NCBI GenBank assembly: GCA_963747555.1
Contig: CAVVFZ010000035.1
Span: 124,001 to 188,000 of the forward strand
Source of the DNA: DUZB01 sp963747555
GTDB taxonomy: Bacteria; Desulfobacterota; DSM-4660; Desulfatiglandales; Desulfatiglandaceae
Direction of reading: 5' to 3'
DNA length: 64,000 nucleotides
Positions 10,699-19,754 of this stretch are shown here, piece after piece. The translations under genes were made by a program, and so were the position numbers. Positions within the stretch are counted from its first letter, which is position 1. Each line of letters begins with the position of its first letter. The notes under the pieces are model-generated. The model saw only the letters and a list, made by a program, of their open reading frames with translations, had not been told where the DNA came from and did not search any database.

Positions 10699-11770
10699 AA
10701 AGCGGGTTGTCATTGAATCACGTGTCGATATTGAAATATTTTCCAAAAACTCGCGGAATTGCGTATCTTCTGGAGTCCGCAAGCCTTTGTGGAGGGGTTA
10801 AAGTCGTATTGCGTCAGGCTGAGGCATTGATGCGGCGGGGACATCCGGTGGATATCATTTGCGCGGATTCTTATCCCGCTTGGTTCGACGGGGATATCTC
10901 GTATCGTTCAGCGAATCCGTTTGACGCCGATATCCTCGCCGGCTACGTTCGTGTCATAGGCACGACGCCCCGACTGGTGTTGCATCATTTCAATCCATCG
11001 ACGGTGAAAAAGATATTGCATCTGGTCCAGGGCTTCGAGGCAGAGATTCCCGAGGCGAAGTCTTATCTGGACATCATTCAGCGGGCTTATTCCTTGCCGG
11101 TTTTGAAGGTAACCGTATCACCTTATTTGACGGAGAAAATGATGAGGCATTTTCCCGGAGGCCGTTTCCATACCATTGGTCAGGGACTGGAGACGCAATT
11201 TTTCTACGTAGAAAAGGATCAATGCCGTTTGTCAGATCCCATTGACCATGTGGTGCTAATCGGTCCGCTTACGACATCCGTCAAACAAATTCAATATGGC
11301 CTAGCCGCCTTCGGGCTTGCGAGGCGGCGAAGGCCAGACCTAAACTGATACGAATTTCACAAGTGGACACCAGAGATCAGGAAACGGCTATCAGCGGACC
11401 CATACACCATTATTATGAGCATCTTGATCCAGCCGGAGTGGGAAAACTGCTCCGATCCATCAATGGTGTTCTGATTTCACCATCATGGCCGGCCGAAGGA
11501 TTCGGGCTGCCGCCGCTGGAGGCCATGGCATGTGGTTTGCCGACTATTCTTAGTGATATTCCGGCACATCGCCGATTTGCCGATCCATGCAACTATGCGC
11601 GGTTTGTTCCCGCCAAACGGCCACAGGCCATGGCCGACGCTATATGCGAATTGACTCGGGACACTGCGGAACGTCGGTCTTATGTTAAGAGGGGGCTTGA
11701 GCTTGCCTCCGCATATTCATTTGATCGGGTCGCCAAAAACCTGGAACTGGTCTTCAATGAAAATGGATAA
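10683..11770 (+). CDS. glycosyltransferase family 4-like protein, one frameshift
   Basis: ATG 10683 overlaps the wzt end by 16 bases. The N-terminal half has S-L-C-G-G-V-K-V-V-L-R-Q-A-E-A-L and R-G-H-P-V-D-I-I, typical of GT-B donor/acceptor domains. The frame breaks near 11340. The second part begins I-R-I-S-Q-V-D-T-R-D and holds the GT4 C-terminal signature P-S-W-P-A-E-G-F-G-L-P-P-L-E-A-M-A-C-G-L-P, where the E-x7-E motif contacts the nucleotide sugar. The full product is about 360 residues. It transfers a sugar to the growing surface glycan; sugar and linkage unknown. Confidence 0.75.
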
Positions 11771-11838
11771 GGAGTACAATGGCCCTGGAGAAGCAGACGG
11801 ATTCACTGTCTGAATGAACTGCCCTCCGGTCAATCAAC

Positions 11839-12801
11839 ATGCCTGATAATAGGATTTACCCAGCTGAAATTATCGTCGAAGTGACAAATGAATGTAATTT
11901 GCGCTGTCGTCATTGCCACTTCCACGGCGAGGGGGCGAAAAAGCAGCGCCCCAAGGGCACGATGGACGCCCGTATCTGGGAAAAGCTGTTGGACGAAATT
12001 GCTGCGTGGCCGGTTCCCGTGACATTGCTGACTCACAGCGCCGGAGAACCTTTGCTGTATAGAAAGCTGTGGACTTTATTGCAAAAAGCTGGCACGCTGG
12101 CCCACGTAAGCACGGGGTTCATGACAAATGGTATGCTGCTGGATGCCGATCGGGTCAAAAAGATTATGGATTTGCAGGTGCGCTGGCTTGCTTTGAGCAT
12201 CGATGGAATTCGCCAAGACACACATGATTTTTACAGGGTCAATGCGCATCTGCCGACCATCGAAAGTCATGTGGAAGCATTGATCGAAAAGAAATACCGC
12301 GACAACAACCCTTATCCCCAGTTGCATTTCAACATGGTAGGCTATCAAGACGTGTTGGATCAGGCCCTGGATTACGTCAGGAGATGGCTTCCCCATGCTG
12401 CATCGGTCATGATTTCCCGTTTCCGTCCGGTTGGTTCCAGAAGACTATGGGGGGATATTGCCCCTGTTGTTTTTCAGCCTTGTCCCATGCTCGATCACCA
12501 AATGGTCATCGGGTTTGATGGGAGGGTTGGACTTTGCTGCGAAGATATCCAACTGGATGTGCCGCTGGGAAATGTTCTGGACAACACATTGCTGGAAATT
12601 TACAATGAGAGCCCTGTGCTCCTGGCCTATCGGCGACAGCATGCCGATGGCACGATTGACAAACTCAGATTGTGCGGCGATTGCCATGTCTGGGGAGGAG
12701 GTGTTCCTCTGACACAGAAACAGTACATCCTGGCAGGCATGGCAATCGTGGAAACCGTGACGCCTGCCTTTAGAAAATTTGAGAAGGTTCAACCGATATG
12801 A
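11839..12801 (+). CDS. radical SAM protein with SPASM-like C-terminus
   Basis: This intact 320-residue protein carries the radical SAM motif C-N-L-R-C-R-H-C (Cys19, Cys23, Cys26), which binds the 4Fe-4S cluster that cleaves S-adenosylmethionine. It also has an A-G-E-P-L-L glycine-rich motif. The C-terminal region has further cysteines (C-P-M-L near 214, G-L-C-C-E-D, then L-C-G-D-C-H-V-W-G) arranged as in SPASM/Twitch domains that hold extra iron-sulfur clusters. It sits between a glycosyltransferase and a methyltransferase, with its end overlapping the next start by four bases. Such enzymes in glycan clusters may modify a sugar or an attached group. Family is sure; substrate unknown. Confidence 0.85.
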   Translation: MPDNRIYPAEIIVEVTNECNLRCRHCHFHGEGAKKQRPKGTMDARIWEKLLDEIAAWPVPVTLLTHSAGEPLLYRKLWTLLQKAGTLAHVSTGFMTNGMLLDADRVKKIMDLQVRWLALSIDGIRQDTHDFYRVNAHLPTIESHVEALIEKKYRDNNPYPQLHFNMVGYQDVLDQALDYVRRWLPHAASVMISRFRPVGSRRLWGDIAPVVFQPCPMLDHQMVIGFDGRVGLCCEDIQLDVPLGNVLDNTLLEIYNESPVLLAYRRQHADGTIDKLRLCGDCHVWGGGVPLTQKQYILAGMAIVETVTPAFRKFEKVQPI

Positions 12802-13994
12802 AGAAACCGCGGATGGAGGTGTTCTGGCCCCACAAGACACCTCCCGATATATATGAGACCCGATTTTCGTATGATTTTTGCCGGCGCGCCAGTGTCGGGG
12901 CATGCCATCAGCTCGACATGACGGTCCTATGGAGCGATTATGACACGGGAACAAAATTAAGCGTAGCGGATGACACCGCAGATATGCTGTTGATTGTTAC
13001 CGACCCGGAGTTGGTTCTTTCGGCCCCTGCCGTCAACCGTTTGACGGAGCTGCTTGCCCGGGGTTACCATGGGTGCGGCCCGGTGTTTAATTATACCGAT
13101 TATCCGCTGCAGTGCGCGAACATGCCCGTGCCATATCTCAATCTTTCCACCTTTTTTGAACTGGCCGACCTTTTGTCGAAACGCGGTTTGGAGGCCGCCG
13201 TTCCTGCCACGAACCTGGATCCGGCGTGCATTGCCGTTCGTAAAGAACCTATGCGGCTACTGGACCAAAACGGGTTGCTGTGCGACCTTCCAATGTTCTG
13301 GAATGACATGGCAACCGCCAACGCCTGGCGCTCCGCAATTGACACGGGTGCCCTTGTACATCGATTTGGTCCATACTATTCCGGTGAACGTGATGATCTG
13401 ATTCAATTCGTGCCTACCGGCGTGAAGCATGTCCTGGATGTGGGATGCGCTCTCGGCGGGTATGGCAAACGGCTAAAAATGTCACGGCCGGATATCTTTC
13501 TGACGGGTGTTGAAATGAATCCTTTCATGGCCGAGCATGCGCGGGCCGATTATGACCAGGTGGTGGTCGGATTAGTGGAAAATGTCGATTTATCGGATGA
13601 TTTTGATTGGATAAACTGTGGCGACGTGTTGGAGCATTGTCTGGATCCCTGGAAAATGCTCCATCGGCTCCATGGATTGCTGAAACCCGGGGGCGGTTTG
13701 GTTGTAAGCGTGCCGAATGCTGCTCACTGGACGATCGTCAAGGATTTAATGTCGGGAGTTTTTCAATATATTCCGGTAGGGCTTCAGTGCATCACTCATT
13801 TGCGATGGTTCACGGAATCGTCTTTACGGGCTTGCGTGGAACAAGCCGGATTTCTGGTGGACTCGGTTGTAAAGCAAAAACAGCCGCCCACGCCGGAAGG
13901 GGTTCGTTTCATTGAGAAGATGCAAGAAAACGGCTATGGCGATGAAGATGCCTTGACGACCTCCGAGTTGATCCTGAAGGCCATTCGAAAATGA
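12798..13994 (+). CDS. SAM-dependent methyltransferase with a long N-terminal domain
   Basis: An intact protein of 398 residues, with its start overlapping the upstream stop (ATGA). Residues 1-200 are an uncharacterised domain without a motif I recognise. The methyltransferase fold starts near residue 205: motif I H-V-L-D-V-G-C-A-L-G-G-Y-G, acidic V-E-M-N after strand 2, then D-W-I-N-C-G-D-V-L-E-H-C-L-D-P and L-L-K-P-G-G-G-L-V-V-S-V-P-N, a Methyltransf_23 arrangement. The C-terminal T-H-L-R-W-F-T motif is common in this family. Probably O- or C-methylation of a sugar in the surface glycan; coupled to the radical SAM gene and the GT2 gene. Confidence 0.85.
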   Translation: MKKPRMEVFWPHKTPPDIYETRFSYDFCRRASVGACHQLDMTVLWSDYDTGTKLSVADDTADMLLIVTDPELVLSAPAVNRLTELLARGYHGCGPVFNYTDYPLQCANMPVPYLNLSTFFELADLLSKRGLEAAVPATNLDPACIAVRKEPMRLLDQNGLLCDLPMFWNDMATANAWRSAIDTGALVHRFGPYYSGERDDLIQFVPTGVKHVLDVGCALGGYGKRLKMSRPDIFLTGVEMNPFMAEHARADYDQVVVGLVENVDLSDDFDWINCGDVLEHCLDPWKMLHRLHGLLKPGGGLVVSVPNAAHWTIVKDLMSGVFQYIPVGLQCITHLRWFTESSLRACVEQAGFLVDSVVKQKQPPTPEGVRFIEKMQENGYGDEDALTTSELILKAIRK

Positions 13995-15055
13995 CCTGTT
14001 GCGCTATTATTGTCAATTACCATACGGAAAGATTTTTGCCCCGTCTGGTACACAATTTGATACAGGACTCCGAGATATCCGAGATCGTGATAGTGGACAA
14101 CAGCCATGAATTGACCGGTGTCCGCGAATTTCCGTTGTCTGAATGCCGGGTGATTTGTAACGCATCTAATAAAGGGTTTACGGCGGCAGTGAATCAAGGG
14201 GTATCGGCAGGATCTGGTGAATGGGTGCTCATAGTGAATCCGGACGTGCACCTGGAACCCGATTGTGTGAAACATATGATGCAGGCGGCGGTTTCCCACC
14301 AAACTGTGCTGGCCGGTCCCCGGTTTTATCTGGACGATGCGCATATTTTTCGCATACCGCCGGCAAACGGAAGCTGTACATGGCTTGATGTAGCTGACCA
14401 GGCGGCCGGTCGTCATAAACTGGATATGGCAATGCATTCCTTCTACTGGATACTGCGTCATGAAAGATTTTGGAATGCCACCGAACCGTTTGCGGAACCG
14501 TTTTTGTCCGGCGCCTGTATGCTGGTCCACAGAGGCTGGATCGCTTCTACAAACGGCCGTCTCTTTGACGAACGGTTTTTCATGTATTTTGAAGATACCG
14601 ATCTGTGTGCGCGGGTTATGGATGCCGGGTTCAGCCCCATGTGTGCGCCCGATGCGCTTGTGGTGCATTACTATGACCAAGCCCCAGATATTGAGAGAAA
14701 AAAGAGAGAATTTATGGCTGACTCCCGGCGTCTGTTTCACGAAAAATATTTCGGCGGGCTTCCGGATGTTTCATGGAGATCTGATGCGTCCTTTTTTTCT
14801 TCGGAGGTGGAAATATTGGATCCACTGGCTCATCCGCCCGAATTTGATGCCCCCAAGGAATATGCCGCGGACACCTGCTATTTTGAATTGGGGGTAAATC
14901 CATGGTTTGTGCCGTTTGCCCAAGCGGTCATAAAGGATGATCGGTTTGTTTTTCCCGGTGATGTCTGGGATCGGCTTGCCCCCGGCGACTATTTTGGGCG
15001 AATAAGAAACCATGCGATGGGTAATTGGAAATTGTGGAAATGGAAAAAGTTGTAG
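13991..15055 (+). CDS. glycosyltransferase family 2 (WbbL/rhamnosyltransferase-like)
   Basis: 354 residues, starting four bases before the upstream stop. The GT-A features are clear: A-I-I-V-N-Y-H-T-E at the N-terminus, I-V-I-V-D-N-S for nucleotide binding, N-x-G-F-T-A-A-V-N-Q-G, the P-D-V metal-site region (V-N-P-D-V), and E-D-T-D-L-C-A-R near residue 200 providing the catalytic-base motif. The last ~90 residues are an added tail that is not part of the core fold. It is like WbbL and other rhamnosyltransferases that start or extend O-antigen repeats. Donor sugar cannot be read. Confidence 0.85.
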   Translation: MTCCAIIVNYHTERFLPRLVHNLIQDSEISEIVIVDNSHELTGVREFPLSECRVICNASNKGFTAAVNQGVSAGSGEWVLIVNPDVHLEPDCVKHMMQAAVSHQTVLAGPRFYLDDAHIFRIPPANGSCTWLDVADQAAGRHKLDMAMHSFYWILRHERFWNATEPFAEPFLSGACMLVHRGWIASTNGRLFDERFFMYFEDTDLCARVMDAGFSPMCAPDALVVHYYDQAPDIERKKREFMADSRRLFHEKYFGGLPDVSWRSDASFFSSEVEILDPLAHPPEFDAPKEYAADTCYFELGVNPWFVPFAQAVIKDDRFVFPGDVWDRLAPGDYFGRIRNHAMGNWKLWKWKKL

Positions 15056-16035
15056 AGACTCACAACGGGCGTTATTGGATTCGGCACTTTCATTCGCGGT
15101 ATCTGCCGGGTGTTTTGGAACTGTGGGAAACCGCCTTTGGCAAATCCATGTCCATGCCTTTGTGGCAATGGAAATATTTTAACGGTCGGTTTCAGAACCG
15201 CATCCTGTTGGGCTTGGATGCGGCAGATGGTGTAAAGGCTATGTATGGAGGTATCGCGTATCGGGCTTCCTGGAATGGCAGGCAGGTTGAAATCGTTCAG
15301 CTTGTGGATATCATGACCCATCCGGATGTGCGCAAAACTGGTCTTTTTCCAGCCATGGCCAATACGTTTTTCGACTGGATGTGTGGTCCCGAAAAGGCAG
15401 TTCTGCTGTATGGCTTCCCAGGAAAATATCATTTTGATATCGGGAAAAAGTATCTTTCCTACCAGGCCTTGAGGGGCGGGACGGCTTTTATGTCCGCGTT
15501 GACGGAGCGGCTTGCGGACCTGAACGAGGTGTTGCCGGATTACGAGATAGACAGGATAGAAAAGGCTGATATTGTTTTTGACGCCTTATGGGATGGATGT
15601 GCGAGCGATTATCCGTTTGCCGTGATGCGAAATGCCGCCTTTATTGACTGGCGTTTCTTGCGGCATCCGTTCCATTCGTATGACATCTGGGTGTACCGGA
15701 ATGCGTCAAGCCCTGAGGCATGTGGATATGCCGTGGTCTCCATAGTCAACGGAACGGCCAGGTTATTGGATATGTTGATGCCCTTTTGTGCGAGCATGAT
15801 AAGTGATTTTCTCGGCCGGATTGGAGCCGTTTATTCCCAGAATAATGTTCATCGCATGGAGACATGGCTGGCTCCGGATCACTTTATAGCCAATACGGCA
15901 TTGTCCCGCGGATTTGAAATGGGAAAAGAACCGATCGGGATTATTCCCACTGCAAGGATCTTTCATTCTGCTTTGTCGTTTGATTGGTTGTATGATCATT
16001 TCTATTATACCATGGCAGATGGGGATTTGTTTTAG
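15040..16035 (+). CDS. GNAT-family acyltransferase
   Basis: Start ATG 15040 is preferred (GGAAATTGTGGAA just upstream); it overlaps the GT2 gene by 16 bases. A TTG at 15025 is also in frame. The ~330-residue product has the GNAT core: V-D-I-M-T-H-P-D-V-R-K-T-G-L-F-P (strand 4 and the acetyl-CoA-binding loop, R/Q-x-x-G-x-G/A type) at about residues 98-113. A second, weaker half follows, as in two-domain GNAT proteins. A W-K-Y/W-R-F-L-x-H-P type motif is repeated (W-Q-W-K-Y-F; W-R-F-L-R-H-P). In glycan clusters such enzymes usually N-acetylate amino-sugars. Substrate is inference. Confidence 0.75.
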   Translation: MEKVVETHNGRYWIRHFHSRYLPGVLELWETAFGKSMSMPLWQWKYFNGRFQNRILLGLDAADGVKAMYGGIAYRASWNGRQVEIVQLVDIMTHPDVRKTGLFPAMANTFFDWMCGPEKAVLLYGFPGKYHFDIGKKYLSYQALRGGTAFMSALTERLADLNEVLPDYEIDRIEKADIVFDALWDGCASDYPFAVMRNAAFIDWRFLRHPFHSYDIWVYRNASSPEACGYAVVSIVNGTARLLDMLMPFCASMISDFLGRIGAVYSQNNVHRMETWLAPDHFIANTALSRGFEMGKEPIGIIPTARIFHSALSFDWLYDHFYYTMADGDLF

Positions 16036-16241
16036 AGCGGCAAAGCAAGGTGCCACATTCATCCTCCGTGAAGCAGTAAAATTCATGTGAATGGCCCGTT
16101 CACGAAAATCCGATAGGATACCGGCGGAGGTCTTTTCTGCCGTGTGAATGTTGAGCATTTGTCTTCCCTGAAATCCATATCATGAACTTATTCCGTACAA
16201 TGGTCAGTGTGGGTCTGTTTTTGAATCGCGGATTCGGAGGA

Positions 16242-16270
16242 TTGACCAAATTGATATGGAAAGCTATCCT
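16242..16270 (+). promoter_or_regulatory. possible sigma70 promoter upstream of the deacetylase-glycosyltransferase gene
   Basis: TTGACC (16242-16247), a 17-base spacer and TATCCT (16265-16270) lie 87 bases ahead of the ATG at 16357. The rest of the 321-base gap (16036-16356) holds no gene or hairpin that I can support. Confidence 0.35.
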
Positions 16271-16356
16271 TCTTCAATTTGTATCCAATGTTTTAATGCC
16301 TCGATAGAATAAACTGTTACAAAGACCAGAAACCATGCACGAAACGGGGTATTGAA

Positions 16357-18393
16357 ATGCTGACCGAGGAAAAGCTGATTCCCTACCACGCAAGCGATCT
16401 TACCGGTAAACGGGTGCTTGTGTTCGCGCCTCATCCGGATGATGAAACCATTGGGTGCGGGGGCAGCCTCGCCCTTCACGCGTTGGCCGGCGATCCCGTG
16501 AAAGTCGTTATCCTGACCGATGGAGGGTTGGGCGACATGTCCAATCAGACGGCAAGGAATGATTATGTGGCGTTGAGAAAAGAAGAGGCCCTGCGGCCTG
16601 CGCCCTCCTTGGTGTCTTTGACCTGGAATTCTGGGAATACCCTGACAGGGCGCTTTCCGGTTCCAGAGGGGTGCTTCGGAAGATCATGGATCTTCTGGTG
16701 AGTTTCGGCCCCGATCTTGTGTACTGCCCCTCTCCCCTGGAGATCCACCCCGATCACAGGGCGACCTGTTTTTTGTGTTTGACGCGATTCGAAGTTGCGA
16801 TCTAAATTTCGTGGTTGCCTTTTGCGAGATCAATCAGCCCGTGAGCGTGGATTCCCTGGTGGACATTACGTCTGTCATAGACAAGAAAAAGGAGGCACTG
16901 AGGGCCTACCGGAGCCAGTTGAAGGAACGACCCTACGATGATATCTGCCTGTCCCTGGCCCGTTTCAGGAGCGTAACCCTGCCGGAGGCGACCCACGCGG
17001 AGGGCTATTGCATCTTTAAAACGGAAACCCTTCGAAAAATGAGCCTATACGGCCTTCCATTTCAGAGAGTGGGCAGGCTCACGGCGGATTCCGGTGAAAC
17101 AGGTCCGCTGGTGTCCATTATCGTTCGCACGAAGGATCGACCGGGGCTTCTCGTTCATGCTCTGAATTCCATTCAGGCGCAAACCTACCGCAACCTGGAA
17201 ATTGTAGTGGTCAATGACGGGGGGATCGATGTCAGGGATGTGATCGAAACGGTTGTGCCGGATATCCCCGTGACCTATATTTCCCATGAAACCTGCAAAG
17301 GAAGGTCCGAGGCCGCCAACAGCGGAATGAAGGCCGCAAAGGGCGCCTACTCTCAATTTTCTGGACGACGACGATGTTCTGCTTCCTGATCATGTGGAGA
17401 CCCTTGTCTCGCATCTCCTGGCCACCGGAGAGAAAGTGGCTTATGGAAATGCGATCAATGTCTATTTCACCGGCCCGCCGGAAGTGCCCGGAGAACGGAA
17501 GCGGGAGGAACTGATTTTCAACCTGGATTTTGATCCGGATCACCTTCTTTTTGAAAACTATATTCCCATCATGACGGTCCTTTTCTCCAAAGAAGTCTTT
17601 GCCGAAGTGGAAGGGTTTTGCAAAGATCTTGTCCTTTTCGAAGACTGGGATTTCTGGATAAGAGTCTCCCGGAAATTTCCTTTCAGGCACATCGATAAGG
17701 TGACGGCCGAATACCGGTTTTACGGCGTTTCTTCCATTGAGAAATCCCACCGGCAGAAATATCGGTACGACGAGGCCAAAGCAAAGATTTTTGACCGGAC
17801 ACTGCCTTTCCTCGATGGCAGGGCCTGGGTCAATTTTCAAAACAGTGGCTGGTTGAAGAAACTTCAGAAGGATATTCAGGAGAAGGACAGAAGGCTGAAC
17901 CAACTGGAAGAGGAAGTTGCCCTTTCCGTTAAAGGCCTTGCCAAGGAGTGTTCTAAGACGGCTGAGCTACGAAAGGAAAACGAAAGGCTGCTTTTGGAAA
18001 ACAACACCCTGCAGGCCCGTTATGAGGAAAGCTCGGATGGTTCTCAACCGGGCATACGATGAAATGCGTAAGGAAAAAAATGAGCTATACGAAATGTTTG
18101 TGGAAAACAAGGGAGTTCTAACGAGGATACAATCGGGATATCCCTACCGGATTTATAGGAAGTCGCGGAACTGGTTCAACCGATTGCTGGGGCCAAGAGG
18201 CTCTGCTGAAACAAAGGACTTAAAGAAGTGTCAACAAATTGCCGATGATAATCCATGGATGCCGATAAATCGTGGTGGTTCTATTGTGACGAAACACCTC
18301 TTGAAGGTGTATATGGGTTATTATGAAAAGAGGGTTTTCGGCAGGGGATCGGAATTTGCAGACTTGCAAAAGCAAGCTTTTTTGGCTTTTTGA
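16357..18393 (+). CDS. PIG-L/LmbE-type deacetylase fused to a GT2 glycosyltransferase, about four frame breaks
   Basis: The N-terminal domain starts with V-F-A-P-H-P-D-D-E-T-I-G-C-G-G, the zinc motif of PIG-L/LmbE N-deacetylases. A later H-P-D-H (about 16750) supplies the second metal ligand and lies in another frame. From about 17100 comes a GT2 domain (V-S-I-I-V-R-T-K-D-R-P, V-V-V-N-D-G-G, then F-L-D-D-D-D across a break at ~17355 and F-E-D-W-D-F-W-I near 17640). A coiled-coil-like tail follows (K-D-I-Q-E-K-D-R-R-L-N-Q-L-E-E-E) and, after a break near 18035, a short C-terminus (Y-R-I-Y-R-K-S-R-N-W-F). The domains line up without spare linkers, so I read one ~680-residue gene. It may deacetylate an amino-sugar and add the next sugar. 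A related GT2 lies at 51060. Confidence 0.65.
18363..18383 (+). terminator. weak hairpin with T-run at the end of the PIG-L/GT2 gene
   Basis: CTTGC-AAAA-GCAAG (18363-18376) followed by CTTTTTT, inside the last codons of the upstream gene. The five-pair stem is short, so termination is likely partial at best. It marks the border between the glycan cluster and the lipid operon. Confidence 0.3.
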
Positions 18394-18400
18394 TAGATAG

Positions 18401-18428
18401 TGGTTAACTTATTAAAATAATTTATAAT
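18401..18428 (+). promoter_or_regulatory. possible promoter of the lipid/polyketide operon
   Basis: A perfect -10 box TATAAT (18423-18428) lies in a very A/T-rich stretch, with a poor -35 match TGGTTA (18401-18406) at a 16-base spacing. It is 56 bases upstream of the first ketosynthase start (18484). Confidence 0.4.
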
Positions 18429-18483
18429 TTGCCTTCAGGTGATCCCCTTCACGTTCTATTGTTTTGATGGGAGCTTAAGATAT

Positions 18484-19731
18484 ATGAGGGAGAAAAAGCA
18501 ATTTGTAGCGGTTACAGGGATCGGTATGATCTGCCCCCTGGGGATTACCACTCCGGAGTGCTGGGAGAATATGGTCAAAGGAAGATCCGGAATTCGCAGA
18601 ATCACAAGATTTGATCCGAGCGATTGCATTACGCAGATTGCGGGAGAACTGCCTGACGAGTATTACCTCATGGAAAAGGAGGCTTTGCCCCGAAGGGTGT
18701 TTAAACGCAGTATTTTGCCCTCCAGGCTGGCTATTCTGACTGCAAGACAGGCTGTTCATGATGCCGGATTGTGTGAAACCGACCTGAAGGGAAAAGAGAT
18801 CAGCGTTATTTCAGGCTGTGGCGGGTCTACTTTTGGAGACCAGATGATCTTCAACGATGAAAAACACAAAAAATTTGTTTTTTCCCATGAAATGCTGAAT
18901 GCGCTTTCCGCCTGCGTGAGTCTTGAATTGGGTCTTAAAGGGCCCTCCTTCAATGTGGCCACCGCTTGTGCTTCAGGGGCTTTTGCTGTTGGCTTGGGAT
19001 ATGATTATGTGGTAAGATCAAACGAAATCTGTATCGCCCTTGGAATCGATACCATGATTCATAAGGATACGATCGATGGTTTTAACCGTTTACTGGCGTT
19101 GTCGGAAAACAATTTGCAACCGACAAAGGCAAGCAGGCCGTTTGACAAAAACAGGACCGGATTTGTAATTTCAGAAGGTGCCTGTGCGCTTATTCTTGAG
19201 CCTTATGAACGTGCTGTTGACAGAGGAGCGGAGATCTATGCCCTGATTTCGGGTGTTGCAAACACTTCGGAAGCCTTTAACATCATTGCACCCCAGCCCG
19301 ATGGAGAAGGGATGGCCCGGACCATGCAGCTGGCAATGGATAACGCCCGAATTTCTAAAGAGAATATAGGCTATGTCAGTGCGCACGGAACATCAACTCC
19401 TCATAATGATCGGGCCGAGACAAAAGCGATTAAAACGGTTTTCGGCAGTCGTGCGAAGGAAATACCGATAAGTTCCCAAAAGTCGATGATCGGTCACTCC
19501 ATCGGAGCTGCCGGAGCGATAGAAGTTGGTGTAACGGCGCTCAGTTTGCGCCACCGGATACTTACTCCTACAATCAATTACGAAGTTCATGATCCCGAAT
19601 GTGATCTGGACTATGTACCCAACGAGGCGAGGAAGGTGGAACAATTGGATGCTGCCATTACCAATAGTTTCGGGTTCGGCGGGCATAATTGTTGCATAGT
19701 CTTGGAGAACCGTAACGCCTTGAATAAGTAA
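18484..19731 (+). CDS. beta-ketoacyl-ACP synthase, FabF-like (KS1)
   Basis: ATG 18484 is chosen over an in-frame GTG at 18439 because the family starts about ten residues before V-A-V-T-G-I-G-M and GGGAG lies upstream. The 415-residue protein has the complete KAS I/II triad: Cys162 (T-A-C-A-S-G), His301 (A-H-G-T) and His338 (G-H-S-I-G-A-A-G), plus the N-S-F-G-F-G-G-H-N end motif. It should condense malonyl-ACP with a growing acyl chain. It opens the lipid operon and pairs with KS2 (23416), a related enzyme with an altered triad, so the two may form a heterodimer; that is inference. Confidence 0.9.
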   Translation: MREKKQFVAVTGIGMICPLGITTPECWENMVKGRSGIRRITRFDPSDCITQIAGELPDEYYLMEKEALPRRVFKRSILPSRLAILTARQAVHDAGLCETDLKGKEISVISGCGGSTFGDQMIFNDEKHKKFVFSHEMLNALSACVSLELGLKGPSFNVATACASGAFAVGLGYDYVVRSNEICIALGIDTMIHKDTIDGFNRLLALSENNLQPTKASRPFDKNRTGFVISEGACALILEPYERAVDRGAEIYALISGVANTSEAFNIIAPQPDGEGMARTMQLAMDNARISKENIGYVSAHGTSTPHNDRAETKAIKTVFGSRAKEIPISSQKSMIGHSIGAAGAIEVGVTALSLRHRILTPTINYEVHDPECDLDYVPNEARKVEQLDAAITNSFGFGGHNCCIVLENRNALNK

Positions 19732-19754
19732 GCCATGAGAATTTGGAGAATATA

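Noticed and set aside
9928..10782. 284-codon minus-strand open frame
   Set aside because: Antisense to the wzt C-terminal half; composition is a shadow of the real gene.
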